Source: Actinomycetota bacterium (GTDB taxonomy: Bacteria; Actinomycetota; Acidimicrobiia; Acidimicrobiales; WLNW01). Taken from it: a DNA stretch of 44,831 nucleotides. How positions within the stretch are numbered: position 1 is the first letter of the stretch; each line of letters begins with the position of its first letter. A program made the translations under genes and the position numbers. Where the stretch lies: assembly GCA_009699605.1 (NCBI GenBank), contig WLNW01000007.1, positions 1 through 44,831 on the forward strand. Reading direction: 5' to 3'. Below the pieces are notes generated by a model that saw only the letters and a program-made list of their open reading frames with translations, ran no database searches and was not told the DNA's origin. This document shows, piece by piece, positions 14,383 to 23,465 of this stretch.

Positions 14383-15931
14383 GCGATGCCGATTCGAAAT
14401 ACTTCGCCGGGTCGGCCTGTACCTCGGGCGACGTACCGGGCCGGATCGCGCTGAGGCGGCCCGCTAGTTCGTCGCACTGGGGGCCCGCCAATCGGTAGCT
14501 GCCGCTCCACACCAGCCAAATGGTTCCCGTACCGGCTGTCGCAAGAATGCGGTCGGCGACAACGCTCACCGAGGAGGCGGCCTGTCGGTCCGCGTAGTCG
14601 ACCCAGTCCACGAAGCGTGGGTCGCCGAGGTCGGGGGTGCGCACTACCCGGACGTCGGTGGGTGCCAGGCGTTGTATCGCAGGGCCAAGTTGGTCCGGAC
14701 ACACCACCACCAGATCACCGGGGCGTGCCGCCCGGCGGAGTTCGGCGCCCACCTCGCCCGCCTGGGTGCGGTCGCTCTTCAACGCAAGGCCGATCGACGC
14801 CAGGCTCAGCATCGCGATCACCGCGAGGGCGCTCACGCGTACGAACGGGGTGGGGAGCCCTGCGAGCCCTGCTCCGACGAGGAGCATGGCGAACGGATAG
14901 ATCACTGAGCTGTAGCGCCCCGCGTATGCCGCGGCCGACAACGTGCTGGCGGCGGCGCCGATCGCAAACGTCGCGCCGATGATCCACAGGGCGCGACGGC
15001 GCCACCCGTCACCCACGGGGCCCAACTCGAGACGGCCTTCGTGTACACGGCCGAAGAGACCCATCGCGAGCAACGCGGCGAGCGCCGCGATCAGCAAGAC
15101 CGCTTCGGGCCCCGTTCCCCCAGCCCAGTCGACGAAGCTTTCGCTCACCACGCGCGTCGGCCGAGATGCTTTGGCCCACGGTGTTCCGGTGTGTGCGGCT
15201 TGGTAGGCGAACGCCGATACCCAGGGGACGAACCAGACGCCCCCGGCCGCGATCGCGACGGCCGCCTCGAGCGAGCGGCGGCGTTGTGCAGGGGTCGGGG
15301 CCCGCCAGGCGGACCACAAGATCCCGAGGCCGGTGGCCGCGAGCAGAAACATGGCCCAGTAGTGGGTCAACAGCAGGGCGCCGCTGACGAGCCACAAGCC
15401 GGCAAGCACTCCGCGCCGCGAGCGCGCCGGGTCGAGAGCTCGGTCGAGGAGCCACCATCCGACCAACGCAAGCAACGACACGAGTTCGTACATACGTGCC
15501 TCGCTCGAGTAGCGGACCGCGAATGGCGACACGGCAACGATCGCCACCGTGAACCCGGCCAGCCTTGGGCCGCCGTGACGGCGGCCCACCACCGCGACCA
15601 TTGCGAGGAGGCCGAGCCCCACGATCCCCGAAAGCGCCCGCACTGCGCCCGCACCAGTTCCGAAGATTTCGATCCACCCGTGGAGCACGAAGTAATAAAG
15701 AGGTGGATGTCCATCGCGGCGCAGCAAGCCCCCGATCTCTGCAAGCGGCGCGGCAGCAATGTTGACGGTGAGCGCTTCGTCGAGCCACATCGGGCTCGCT
15801 GGGGCGAACCGCAGCACCGAACCCACGACGGCGCACAGCGCGATGAGGGGCCATTCGACCACAGACGCGAGGCCTGCGATGCGGCTGGGCGTTCGCTCTT
15901 CGGCGTTGAGGCTTTCGGGGCGGCTAGACAC
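14360..15931 (-). CDS. GT-C family membrane glycosyltransferase (mannosyltransferase-like)
   Basis: A 523-aa integral membrane protein with about ten or more hydrophobic segments. GT-C features include the first periplasmic loop acid motif PMWLDEALTV, then RRDGHPPLYYFVLHGW, and RYSSEARMYEL in a later loop, as in GT39/GT83-type PMT_2 proteins. These transfer a sugar from a polyprenyl-phosphate donor outside the membrane. The acceptor and sugar are unknown. A soluble C-terminal domain (~400-523, with DLVVVCPDQLGPAIQ) follows. I chose GTG 15931 (VSSRPESLN) because a TAAGGT box lies seven bases upstream. The track start is a TTG 13 codons further out. It opens the envelope island, divergent from the FAD oxidoreductase gene. 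Confidence 0.85.
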   Translation of the reverse strand: MSSRPESLNAEERTPSRIAGLASVVEWPLIALCAVVGSVLRFAPASPMWLDEALTVNIAAAPLAEIGGLLRRDGHPPLYYFVLHGWIEIFGTGAGAVRALSGIVGLGLLAMVAVVGRRHGGPRLAGFTVAIVAVSPFAVRYSSEARMYELVSLLALVGWWLLDRALDPARSRRGVLAGLWLVSGALLLTHYWAMFLLAATGLGILWSAWRAPTPAQRRRSLEAAVAIAAGGVWFVPWVSAFAYQAAHTGTPWAKASRPTRVVSESFVDWAGGTGPEAVLLIAALAALLAMGLFGRVHEGRLELGPVGDGWRRRALWIIGATFAIGAAASTLSAAAYAGRYSSVIYPFAMLLVGAGLAGLPTPFVRVSALAVIAMLSLASIGLALKSDRTQAGEVGAELRRAARPGDLVVVCPDQLGPAIQRLAPTDVRVVRTPDLGDPRFVDWVDYADRQAASSVSVVADRILATAGTGTIWLVWSGSYRLAGPQCDELAGRLSAIRPGTSPEVQADPAKYFESASLIRLVAR

Positions 15932-15938
15932 GCACGAC

Positions 15939-15944
15939 ACCTTA
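15939..15944 (-). promoter_or_regulatory. TAAGGT -10 box, leaderless layout (GT-C gene)
   Basis: TAAGGT on the minus strand ends seven bases before the GTG at 15931. It supports the shorter start over the TTG at 15970. Confidence 0.5.
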
Positions 15945-16034
15945 CGCTGGGGCTTGGCGCGGCCCGCCAAGTCGAGATATTTCCCGCCACGTGGCGATCG
16001 CCGCCCGATAGACGGTTGAACTCGTACGACTTGG

Positions 16035-16040
16035 TATTGT
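16035..16040 (+). promoter_or_regulatory. Candidate -10 box TATTGT for the envelope operon
   Basis: TATTGT lies about 40 bases before the ATG at 16081, with TTGAAC 13 bases upstream (too close for a standard -35). A weak AGAGGA Shine-Dalgarno is at 16063-16068. Confidence 0.35.
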
Positions 16041-16080
16041 TCGAAGAGTCAAGCTGAACACTAGAGGATCGCTCTCCCGC

Positions 16081-17523
16081 ATGCCTGAACACTCGTCTGC
16101 TGATCCGTCATCGTTCGCGCCAGTCGTCATTGGTGCCGGTCCCGCCGGCTTGACGGCGGCCTATCAATTGCACAAGCACGGCGTGTCATCGACCATCCTC
16201 GAAGCCGACAAGGTCGTCGGCGGCATCAGCAGAACGGTCGAGCGCGACGGATGGCGCTTCGACATCGGTGGCCATCGGTTCTTCACCAAGGTGAAGCCCG
16301 TCGAAGAACTCTGGCACGAGATCCTTCCCGACGAGGACTTCTTGATGCGGCCTCGGAAGAGCCGTATCTACTACCAGGGCAAGTACTACGACTACCCGTT
16401 GAAGGCGTTCAACGCCCTCGGCAACCTGGGGATCCTCGAAGCATTCCGCTGTGTCGGATCCTACGCGTGGGCGCGGGTGCGCCCGCCGAAGGACCAGAAC
16501 AACTACGAGGGCTGGCTCGTTGCCCGCTTCGGCTGGCGGTTGTACCGAACGTTCTTCGAGACCTACACCGAGAAGGTGTGGGGGATGAAGGTCGCCGACA
16601 TGCCGGCCGACTGGGCCGCGCAGCGCGTGAAGAACTTGTCGCTGATGAACGCGATCACCAACGCCATTCTCCCGAAGCGGAACCAGAAGGACATCACCTC
16701 GTTGATCGAGGAGTTCCAATATCCGAAGCTCGGGCCCGGCATGATGTGGGAGCGGTGCCGCGATCTGGTCGTGGCCAAGGGCAGCACGGTGGCGATGAAC
16801 ACGCGTGTCGAGCAGGTCAAACACCGCGACGGCAAGGCAATCGCCGTTCTGGCGCGCGACGCCGATGGCCACCTCGTCGAACACCCGTGCTCGCACGTCG
16901 TTTCGAGCATGCCGATTCCGCACCTCCTGAAGGCCATGAGCCCGCAGCCGCCCGCCGAGGTGCTGGCCGCCGCCGACGGGCTGAAGTTTCGCGATTTCCT
17001 CACCGTGGCACTCGTGGTTCCCGAAGCGAGCGGCTTTCCCGACAACTGGATCTACATCCACGATCCCAACGTTGAGGTGGGCCGAATCCAGAATTTCGGG
17101 TCCTGGTCGCCGTATCTGGTGAAAGATGGCCGCACCTGCCTCGGGCTCGAGTATTTCGTAGACGAAGGCGACCGGCTTTGGAATTCCGCCGACGAGGACC
17201 TCGTCGCCCAGGGCACCCGCGAGCTCGCGGCGCTCGGGCTTTCGCAGCCGTCGGACGTCGAGTCCGGCTACGTGGTGCGCATGCCAAAGGCGTATCCGAT
17301 CTACGACTACACCTACAAGAGCAATGTCGACGTGCTTCGTGGCTGGTTGGCCGAGCATGCGTCGAACGTGTACCCCGTCGGCCGCAATGGCATGCACAAG
17401 TACAACAATCAGGATCACTCCATGTACACAGCAATGCTCTCGGTCGAGAACATGCTTGGTGCTTCGCACGACATCTGGTCGGTGAACGTCGAAGAGGAAT
17501 ACCACGAAGAGGCGAAAGGCTGA
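16081..17523 (+). CDS. FAD-dependent oxidoreductase, UDP-galactopyranose mutase / protoporphyrinogen oxidase-like
   Basis: A 480-aa cytoplasmic flavoprotein. The N-terminal Rossmann motif is VVIGAGPAGLTAAYQL with Glu at ILEADKVVGGISRTV, and RFDIGGHRFFTK is the conserved GGHRFF motif of this NAD(P)-binding-like amine oxidase group. The centre has FETYTEKVWGM and the C-terminus VYPVGRNGMHKYNNQDHSMYTAM, a FAD-binding closure. Proteins of this type are often found in polysaccharide clusters and annotated as UDP-galactopyranose mutase-like, but the true reaction is unproven. Only one base separates its stop from the next gene's GTG, so it is the first gene of an operon with the 801-aa GT-C protein. 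A role in nucleotide- or lipid-sugar modification is inference from context. Confidence 0.85.
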   Translation: MPEHSSADPSSFAPVVIGAGPAGLTAAYQLHKHGVSSTILEADKVVGGISRTVERDGWRFDIGGHRFFTKVKPVEELWHEILPDEDFLMRPRKSRIYYQGKYYDYPLKAFNALGNLGILEAFRCVGSYAWARVRPPKDQNNYEGWLVARFGWRLYRTFFETYTEKVWGMKVADMPADWAAQRVKNLSLMNAITNAILPKRNQKDITSLIEEFQYPKLGPGMMWERCRDLVVAKGSTVAMNTRVEQVKHRDGKAIAVLARDADGHLVEHPCSHVVSSMPIPHLLKAMSPQPPAEVLAAADGLKFRDFLTVALVVPEASGFPDNWIYIHDPNVEVGRIQNFGSWSPYLVKDGRTCLGLEYFVDEGDRLWNSADEDLVAQGTRELAALGLSQPSDVESGYVVRMPKAYPIYDYTYKSNVDVLRGWLAEHASNVYPVGRNGMHKYNNQDHSMYTAMLSVENMLGASHDIWSVNVEEEYHEEAKG

Positions 17524-17524
17524 C

Positions 17525-19930
17525 GTGACTTCGGGGTCTGGCACGCAACGCATCGACCCCGACGCGCAACAGCGATCGAATCCCGCCCACCTGGCGGCGG
17601 CCGCATCACCCGTAGCACTTCGACGAGCGCTTGCGCTCACAGCCGTCGGGTCGTTCGCGTTGCTGTGCACCCGGGCCGCTATGGCCGTTGATCCGAGCGC
17701 GAGTTCGCTGCCACGAAATGTGTTCGTGCGCGTCGACGCCGGAGCGGCCCTGGTGGTGGGCGCGGTTGCGGTGGCCGCAATCGAACGTCGACGTGCCGAC
17801 GGCAGAACGCGTGCACTGGTGCTCGATCTCGCGAGACTGTGGGTCCTCTGGTTCCTTGTGGTCGCGGTCAACTCGGTGCTGGTCCACCGCGCCACGATGA
17901 GCGACGCCCTTTCGACCGCGTTCACCTTCCGAGCACATGACTCGGCACAGCTGGGGCTCGGTGTCGGGCGCGTGATCCTCGCGGTGGCGATCGCGTTGGT
18001 GCTCGCGTCGCTCGTGGTGGCATTCGAGGCGCATGGGCGTCGGGTGATCTGGCTCGTCGGTGTGCTGGCTGCGGTCGGATGGGGCGCACGAATCGCCGAA
18101 GCTGAAATGTCATCCGGCTTTGCACGCAGCTTGCTTTCGCTCGGTGCGTTCGCTGATTACATCGCGGCCGGCTTCGCCGTTTCGTCGATCTCCCGTGCAC
18201 TTCTCCGCAACGGGCCCCGTCCGATGAGCCGATTCGCCGTCGTGGCGGCTGGGCTACTCGTGGTGCTGGGCCTGGGCGCGGCCGTGTTCCTGGTTGGTCC
18301 GCTGGCCCCGGACGGAGCAGGGGTCTTCGATCATGGGCTGTGGCGTGCGGTGTGCGGTACATCGGTGGTGGCCGGTGTCCTCATCGGCTCGCTGGCCCGG
18401 CCGGCACTGATGTCGTCGACCGGCGTATTGATCGAACGTTCGCTCGCCGTCGCGGCTCCCGGCTTGTTGCTGGGACATGAGGGCATGTTCGTCGCAGTGG
18501 TTCGTCGCTATCCAGAGCGCCTGCACGAGGATGCACGCGGCGTGTGGCTCGCCGCGAACGCCAGCCCGGCCATTGTGTGGGCCGTGATCTTCGCCGGGTC
18601 GTTCGGTGTGCTCGTTTCGTGGATGGTCATCGCGATGCACCATCGGCGCACCGTGCGATCGTTGCTACCGATGCCGCTGACCGTTGCAGCGCTCGCGTCG
18701 TTCGGGTTGCTCGTGCGATTGGTCACGCTGTTCAACGTGGCGCCCGAGCGCACCGACGGCGGGGACCCGCGTTTTTACCATGTCACCGCGAATCTGCTCG
18801 CGCACGCTCGCAGTTTCCCCGAGCCGTTGAACTGGCTGAATGACGAGACAATGCGACCCACCGCGTTGCACGGTCCGCTTTACCCCATCGTCTTGTCGGT
18901 GAGCTCGCGTTTCGGTGGAACCCAGTACATCGACCACAAGCTGCTGTCGCTGCTGATCGGCGCGGGTATCGTCCTCGTGGTCATTCTTCTGGCCCGCGAG
19001 GTCGCCGGGTCGGGCGTCGCGCTCGTTGCCGGGTTTCTGGCCGCGGTGTATCCGAACTTGTGGATCCTCGACGAGATCCTGTTTCCCGAGCCGCTGGCCG
19101 CGCTCCTGACGACCCTGGCCGTATTGTTCGCGTATCGGTGGCGGGCGTCGCCTTCGTGGCGTGCCAGCGCGGTGCTGGGCGGCACCATTGCCCTGGGCGC
19201 GTTGGCGCGAGGCGAGGGCATCCTGCTGCTCGGCCTGCTCGTGCTCCCCTGCGTGGTCCTCCCCAAGTCGTTGTCCCTCGGCACGCGGGTGAAGCATCTC
19301 GTGATGGTGGGCCTGGTGTTCGGCCTCGTGATCTCGCCATGGTCGTTGCGAAATGTGCGCGTCTTCGTCAACGTGGTACCGCTGTCGACCAACAGCAACG
19401 AACTGCTGGTTTATGCCAACTGCGACACCGTCTATTCCGGCGGGCTCCTCGGCTACTGGGACTTCTACTGTCAAGAACGCATCCGATCCGCGCAGGGCGA
19501 GTTCCCGGGCGACGAATCACAAACTTCGCTTCGCTGGCGCGATGCCGGCCTGGACTATGCCGGCGATCATGCAGCCGAGCTGCCAAAGGTGCTGGCCGCC
19601 CGCGCGCTGCGGCAGTGGGAGTTCTTTCGACCCGGTCAGAACCTCGCACTCGGGGAGGACGAAGGACGTCACCGGGCGTCCGCGACGGTGGCGCTCGCGA
19701 TGTATTACCCGATGCTCGCGCTCGGGATCGTGGGTGCCTTCGTGCATCGGCGCGCGCGTCGCTGGTTGTTGCCACTGATCGTGCCGTTCCTGGGCGTCAC
19801 CGTGGTCGCGCTGTACGCCTACGGGAACACGCGATTTCGCGCCCCGGCCGAGCCTGCGCTCTGCATCCTCGCGGCCATCGGTCTGGCGGCCGTGGTCACC
19901 CGCGTGCGCGGCGGCGATTCGTCCGCCTAG
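17525..19930 (+). CDS. Large membrane glycosyltransferase: acyltransferase-3-like N-terminal module fused to a GT-C
   Basis: An 801-aa polytopic membrane protein. Residues ~30-385 hold about ten hydrophobic segments, with SLGAFADYIAAGFAVSSI and a last segment ending in AMHHRRTVRS. These resemble the later helices of acyltransferase-3 proteins, but the catalytic RxxxH helix is missing. Residues ~400-795 form a GT-C module with the acidic loop TDGGDPRFYHVTANLLAHA, then ALHGPLYPIVLSV and LDEILFPEPLAALLTTLAVLFA, as in ArnT/PMT_2-type enzymes using polyprenyl-phosphate sugars. The GTG start lies one base after the previous stop, with GAAAGG upstream. A two-module origin is inference; the N-terminus might simply be a membrane anchor of another family. 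Confidence 0.8.
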   Translation: MTSGSGTQRIDPDAQQRSNPAHLAAAASPVALRRALALTAVGSFALLCTRAAMAVDPSASSLPRNVFVRVDAGAALVVGAVAVAAIERRRADGRTRALVLDLARLWVLWFLVVAVNSVLVHRATMSDALSTAFTFRAHDSAQLGLGVGRVILAVAIALVLASLVVAFEAHGRRVIWLVGVLAAVGWGARIAEAEMSSGFARSLLSLGAFADYIAAGFAVSSISRALLRNGPRPMSRFAVVAAGLLVVLGLGAAVFLVGPLAPDGAGVFDHGLWRAVCGTSVVAGVLIGSLARPALMSSTGVLIERSLAVAAPGLLLGHEGMFVAVVRRYPERLHEDARGVWLAANASPAIVWAVIFAGSFGVLVSWMVIAMHHRRTVRSLLPMPLTVAALASFGLLVRLVTLFNVAPERTDGGDPRFYHVTANLLAHARSFPEPLNWLNDETMRPTALHGPLYPIVLSVSSRFGGTQYIDHKLLSLLIGAGIVLVVILLAREVAGSGVALVAGFLAAVYPNLWILDEILFPEPLAALLTTLAVLFAYRWRASPSWRASAVLGGTIALGALARGEGILLLGLLVLPCVVLPKSLSLGTRVKHLVMVGLVFGLVISPWSLRNVRVFVNVVPLSTNSNELLVYANCDTVYSGGLLGYWDFYCQERIRSAQGEFPGDESQTSLRWRDAGLDYAGDHAAELPKVLAARALRQWEFFRPGQNLALGEDEGRHRASATVALAMYYPMLALGIVGAFVHRRARRWLLPLIVPFLGVTVVALYAYGNTRFRAPAEPALCILAAIGLAAVVTRVRGGDSSA

Positions 19931-19972
19931 CGCGACGCCTGCCCCGTGCGCTCGTGCGCGCAAGCGTGGGGC

Positions 19973-19978
19973 TACGAT
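19973..19978 (+). promoter_or_regulatory. TACGAT -10 box near the GT2-methyltransferase start
   Basis: TACGAT ends nine bases before the ATG at 19988, leaving a leader of only two or three bases. It could be an internal promoter of the envelope operon. Confidence 0.4.
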
Positions 19979-19987
19979 CCGGCCATC

Positions 19988-21451
19988 ATGGTTGCCGACG
20001 CGCTTCTCTCCGGCTATGGCTCGCTCTCGGTCGTGATGCCTTGTTACAACGAAGAGGCCACGCTCGCCGAGGTGGTCGAACGTGTGCTCGCCAGCCCGTT
20101 CACCGGTGAACTGATCATCGTGGATGATGGCTCGGCCGACCGAACGCTTGCCATCGCCCGTGAGGTTCGCGATCCGCGGGTACGTGTGTTCGCCCAGCCA
20201 TTCAATATGGGTAAGGGTGCAGCGTTGCGACGAGGCATCCAGGAGGCCACGCTCGCATTCGTGGTGGTTCAGGACGCCGACCTCGAGTACGACCCCAACG
20301 AGTACGCGCGTCTTCTCGCACCATTACTCGAAGACAAGGCCGACGTCGTGTACGGCTCGCGGTTCGCTGGTGGTCAAGATCGCCGGGTGTTGTACTTCTG
20401 GCACAGCATCGGCAATCGACTCCTCACGCTTTTCTCGAACGCGCTCACCAATCTCAATCTCACCGACATGGAGACGTGTTACAAGGTCTTCCGGCGCGAG
20501 ATCATCCAGAGCATCGACATCGTCGAAGATCGGTTCGGATTCGAGCCCGAGATCACCGCAAAGGTCGCCCGCGGGGGCTGGCGGGTCTATGAGGTTCCCG
20601 TGTCGTATCAGGGACGCACCTATGCCGAGGGCAAGAAAATCACGTGGCGCGATGGCGTCCGTGCCATCTACTGCATGGTTCGCTATTCCGGGCTGTGGCC
20701 GCGCCGCAGCTCGTTGCCTTCGTCGACCACCCGCGCATTCGCCCACGCCGATCAGGCCCTCGAAGAAGTACTCGACGATCTCGACAGCTCGACACCGAAC
20801 TACGCCGATTGGATCGTGTCGATGCTCGAGCCGCATCTCGGTCGCCGTGTGCTCGAGATCGGAGCCGGTCACGGCACCATCACCGCCCGGCTGGCGATCG
20901 ACGGTCGCCAGGTCGTGGCGACCGACCTGTCCGAACGGTGTCTGGTCGAACTCAAGGAACGCTTCGAGGGCCATCCCGCAGTCGAGGTCCGCCATGCGAC
21001 GGTAGATGATCTTACGGTCGACGACCCGTTCGACTCGGTCGTGCTCGTCAACGTGCTCGAACACATCGAAGACGACCTCGAAGTGCTGAAGCAGATCTAC
21101 GCGCGGCTTCGCCCCGGCGGCAAGGTGGTGATCTTCGCGCCCGCGCTCGAGGCCCTCTACAGCAGATTCGATGACGAGATCGGCCACGTCCGGCGGTACC
21201 GGCGGTCGCAGTTGGCTACCACCTTGTCGCGAGCCGGGTTTGCCGTGCCCGAGGCCCGGTACGTGAACATGCCCGGCGCCGCCGCGTGGTGGGTACTCAG
21301 CCGGCAACTCGGCCTCACGCCGACGAAGTCCTACTTCGCGTCGACATTCGATCGACTGTGCGTTCCCGCCATTCGGCGGTTCGAAGCGCGTCGCCAACCG
21401 CCGTTCGGACAATCCCTTCTGTGCGTCGGCGAAGTTCCCACCACCACGTGA
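19988..21451 (+). CDS. Fusion of a DPM1-like GT2 glycosyltransferase and a class I SAM methyltransferase
   Basis: A 487-aa cytoplasmic protein in two halves. Residues ~10-245 are a GT2 of the polyprenyl-phosphate mannose/glucose synthase type, with [35 protein letters not shown] (metal-binding DAD) and [16 protein letters not shown]...[17 protein letters not shown]. Residues ~270-430 are a Rossmann methyltransferase with [15 protein letters not shown] (SAM site), [10 protein letters not shown] and [18 protein letters not shown]. The GT2 half would make a lipid-linked sugar donor for the GT-C proteins nearby. The methyltransferase could modify that lipid-linked sugar or the growing glycan, but its substrate is not shown. 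The acyltransferase gene follows after four bases. Confidence 0.9.
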   Translation: MVADALLSGYGSLSVVMPCYNEEATLAEVVERVLASPFTGELIIVDDGSADRTLAIAREVRDPRVRVFAQPFNMGKGAALRRGIQEATLAFVVVQDADLEYDPNEYARLLAPLLEDKADVVYGSRFAGGQDRRVLYFWHSIGNRLLTLFSNALTNLNLTDMETCYKVFRREIIQSIDIVEDRFGFEPEITAKVARGGWRVYEVPVSYQGRTYAEGKKITWRDGVRAIYCMVRYSGLWPRRSSLPSSTTRAFAHADQALEEVLDDLDSSTPNYADWIVSMLEPHLGRRVLEIGAGHGTITARLAIDGRQVVATDLSERCLVELKERFEGHPAVEVRHATVDDLTVDDPFDSVVLVNVLEHIEDDLEVLKQIYARLRPGGKVVIFAPALEALYSRFDDEIGHVRRYRRSQLATTLSRAGFAVPEARYVNMPGAAAWWVLSRQLGLTPTKSYFASTFDRLCVPAIRRFEARRQPPFGQSLLCVGEVPTTT

Positions 21452-21455
21452 CCCG

Positions 21456-23456
21456 GTGCCTGTGACGAGCGCACAGGGCATCGTCGCCACGGCGCCGTCG
21501 TCGGCGGGCTCGACGACGCGCCACGGGTACACGTACCTGCCCGCGCTCGATGGCCTGCGCGGTCTCTCGGTGGTCGCAGTGCTCTTCTTCCATGCGGGGC
21601 ACCTGCGCGGCGGGTTCCTCGGCGTCGACCTCTTCTTCGCGCTTTCCGGATTCCTCATCACCACATTGCTCATCCGCGAGGTCGAGTCGACGGGTCGCGT
21701 CGACCTGCGCAAGTTCTGGGGTCGGCGCATGAAGCGCTTGATGCCTGCGGCGCTCGCCACACTGATCGTGACCACCGTGCTGCTCGCCTGGTACGGCCAG
21801 GTGGCCGAGCAAGCACATGCGCTGAACGACGGGCCGTGGGCCCAGTTCTATGTCGCGAACTGGCATTTGCTGCGGGGTTCCGGCGGCTATTGGGCTTCGT
21901 TCGCGCTACCACGTGCGTTCGGCCACATGTGGAGCCTGGCGATCGAAGAGCAGTTCTACATGGTGTGGCCCGTCGCAATGCTGGTCTGCGCTCGCATCGG
22001 CGCGCGCTACCAGCGGGTGTTGGTCGGTCTGATCGTGGTGGGATGCGCCGCGTCAGTGCTCACCATGGTGTTGCTGTACGACCAGGCAAATCCGACGCGC
22101 GTGTACATGGGGAGCGACACGCGCGCGAGTTCCATTCTGGTCGGGGCGCTGTTCGCCACGACGGTGATGCGGCGGGCGGTTTCTGCCGTGCACCGTGCGA
22201 TCGGGCCCCTGATGCAATGGTTGTGCGTCGGTCTCGTGGTCGTTCTCGGTATCGGCTGGGCGACGATCGACGGCCCGAAGTCATCGTGGCTCTTCCAGGG
22301 CGGGTTGTTCGGTCACTCGGCGGCGGCGGCGCTGCTTGTGGCGTTGTGTGCTCAAACGCCGCATGGGCGCGTGTCGCGCGTGCTCGGTACCCCTCCGCTG
22401 CGGCTGCTCGGGACCTTGTCCTACAGCTTGTACCTGTGGCATTGGCCCATCTATGTGCTCGCCAACGAGGAACGCACTGGGCAATCGGGATGGTCACTCC
22501 TGGGGCTGCGTCTTGTCGTGTCACTGGCGGCGGCGGTGGCCTCGAAGTACTTGATCGAGGATCCCGTCCGATTCCACACCGGCTGGCTTCGCGGGAGCCC
22601 GGCGGTGTTGTCCTTTGTCGGCGTGATGGCGCTCGGTGCACTGTTCTGGGCGATGTTGCCCCAGCCCGATACTGCGCCGGCCGCGTTCGATCCGGCGCGG
22701 ATCGAGGCGTTGCGGCCCACCACCAGCACCACCGCCTTGCCCGCCGCGCCAGGGTCGAACCTCGGCATCCCGGGCGCAACCTCGACCACATTCGGAAAGC
22801 AGCGCATCTCGAAAGTGCTGTTTCTCGGGGACTCGATCGCGTTCGACGAACAGCCCGCAATCGAGGCCGCCATCCGCGCCGCGAAGGTCGAGGTGGAGGT
22901 CGCGGCCTTCCCGGGCTTCGGGGTTTTGAGCGAGAAGGTCGATGTCTGGCCCATCTACACCGACACCATCGCGCGCTTCGCGCCCGACCTGGTGATCTAT
23001 CAGCTGTCGGTCTGGGATCTTGGAACCGTGGCGCAACAGCGGGTCGCCTATGAGCGATTGGTCCAGCTGGTACGTGGCAACGGCTCGTCGTTGCTCTTCG
23101 TGACTCCGCCGCCGTTTGCGGCGATGGATCCGAAAAGCACGCTTCCGCAACTGCCCGACATCGCAGTGTCGTTGGCGCAACGAGATCCCACGCGCATTGG
23201 CTTTGTCGAGAGCGTCGCCGCATGGGGTATTGCGTTCGCGCTGGACATCGACAAGGACGGCGTTCCCGAGCGAAAGCCCGATGGCACGCATATCTGTCCT
23301 GCCGGCGCCGCACGCTTCGCGGCGTGGCTCACCGACGAACTCGCGCGGCGCTACGACGGATTCACGCCGGCCCCGGTGCGCGAGTGGGCGCTGGGAGGGT
23401 GGCGCGACGATGAGCGATACCGAGTCCCGTTGGGTATCTGCGCGAACGTCAGGTAG
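21456..23456 (+). CDS. OafA-type acyltransferase-3 with C-terminal SGNH domain
   Basis: A 666-aa protein. Residues ~25-380 are an acyltransferase-3 membrane domain whose first segment YLPALDGLRGLSVVAVLFFHAGH has the catalytic Arg and His, followed by GGFLGVDLFFALSGFLIT and FGHMWSLAIEEQFYMVWP. It ends in the SYSLYLWHWPIYVLA helix. A Pro/Thr-rich linker (TTSTTALPAAPG) leads to an SGNH hydrolase domain with VLFLGDSIAFDEQ (nucleophile Ser) and KPDGTHICPAGAARFAAWL (Asp and His). Such proteins O-acetylate or O-acylate cell-surface glycans, the membrane part passing acyl groups to the external SGNH domain. The GTG start follows the GT2 fusion by four bases. It converges on an apparent dead SGNH gene. 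Confidence 0.93.
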   Translation: MPVTSAQGIVATAPSSAGSTTRHGYTYLPALDGLRGLSVVAVLFFHAGHLRGGFLGVDLFFALSGFLITTLLIREVESTGRVDLRKFWGRRMKRLMPAALATLIVTTVLLAWYGQVAEQAHALNDGPWAQFYVANWHLLRGSGGYWASFALPRAFGHMWSLAIEEQFYMVWPVAMLVCARIGARYQRVLVGLIVVGCAASVLTMVLLYDQANPTRVYMGSDTRASSILVGALFATTVMRRAVSAVHRAIGPLMQWLCVGLVVVLGIGWATIDGPKSSWLFQGGLFGHSAAAALLVALCAQTPHGRVSRVLGTPPLRLLGTLSYSLYLWHWPIYVLANEERTGQSGWSLLGLRLVVSLAAAVASKYLIEDPVRFHTGWLRGSPAVLSFVGVMALGALFWAMLPQPDTAPAAFDPARIEALRPTTSTTALPAAPGSNLGIPGATSTTFGKQRISKVLFLGDSIAFDEQPAIEAAIRAAKVEVEVAAFPGFGVLSEKVDVWPIYTDTIARFAPDLVIYQLSVWDLGTVAQQRVAYERLVQLVRGNGSSLLFVTPPPFAAMDPKSTLPQLPDIAVSLAQRDPTRIGFVESVAAWGIAFALDIDKDGVPERKPDGTHICPAGAARFAAWLTDELARRYDGFTPAPVREWALGGWRDDERYRVPLGICANVR

Positions 23457-23465
23457 GCGCGAGCG

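Noticed and set aside
16015-16040. TTGAAC...TATTGT as a sigma-70-type promoter
   Set aside because: The spacer is 13 bases, four short of optimum. The TATTGT box is retained as a low-confidence -10 alone.
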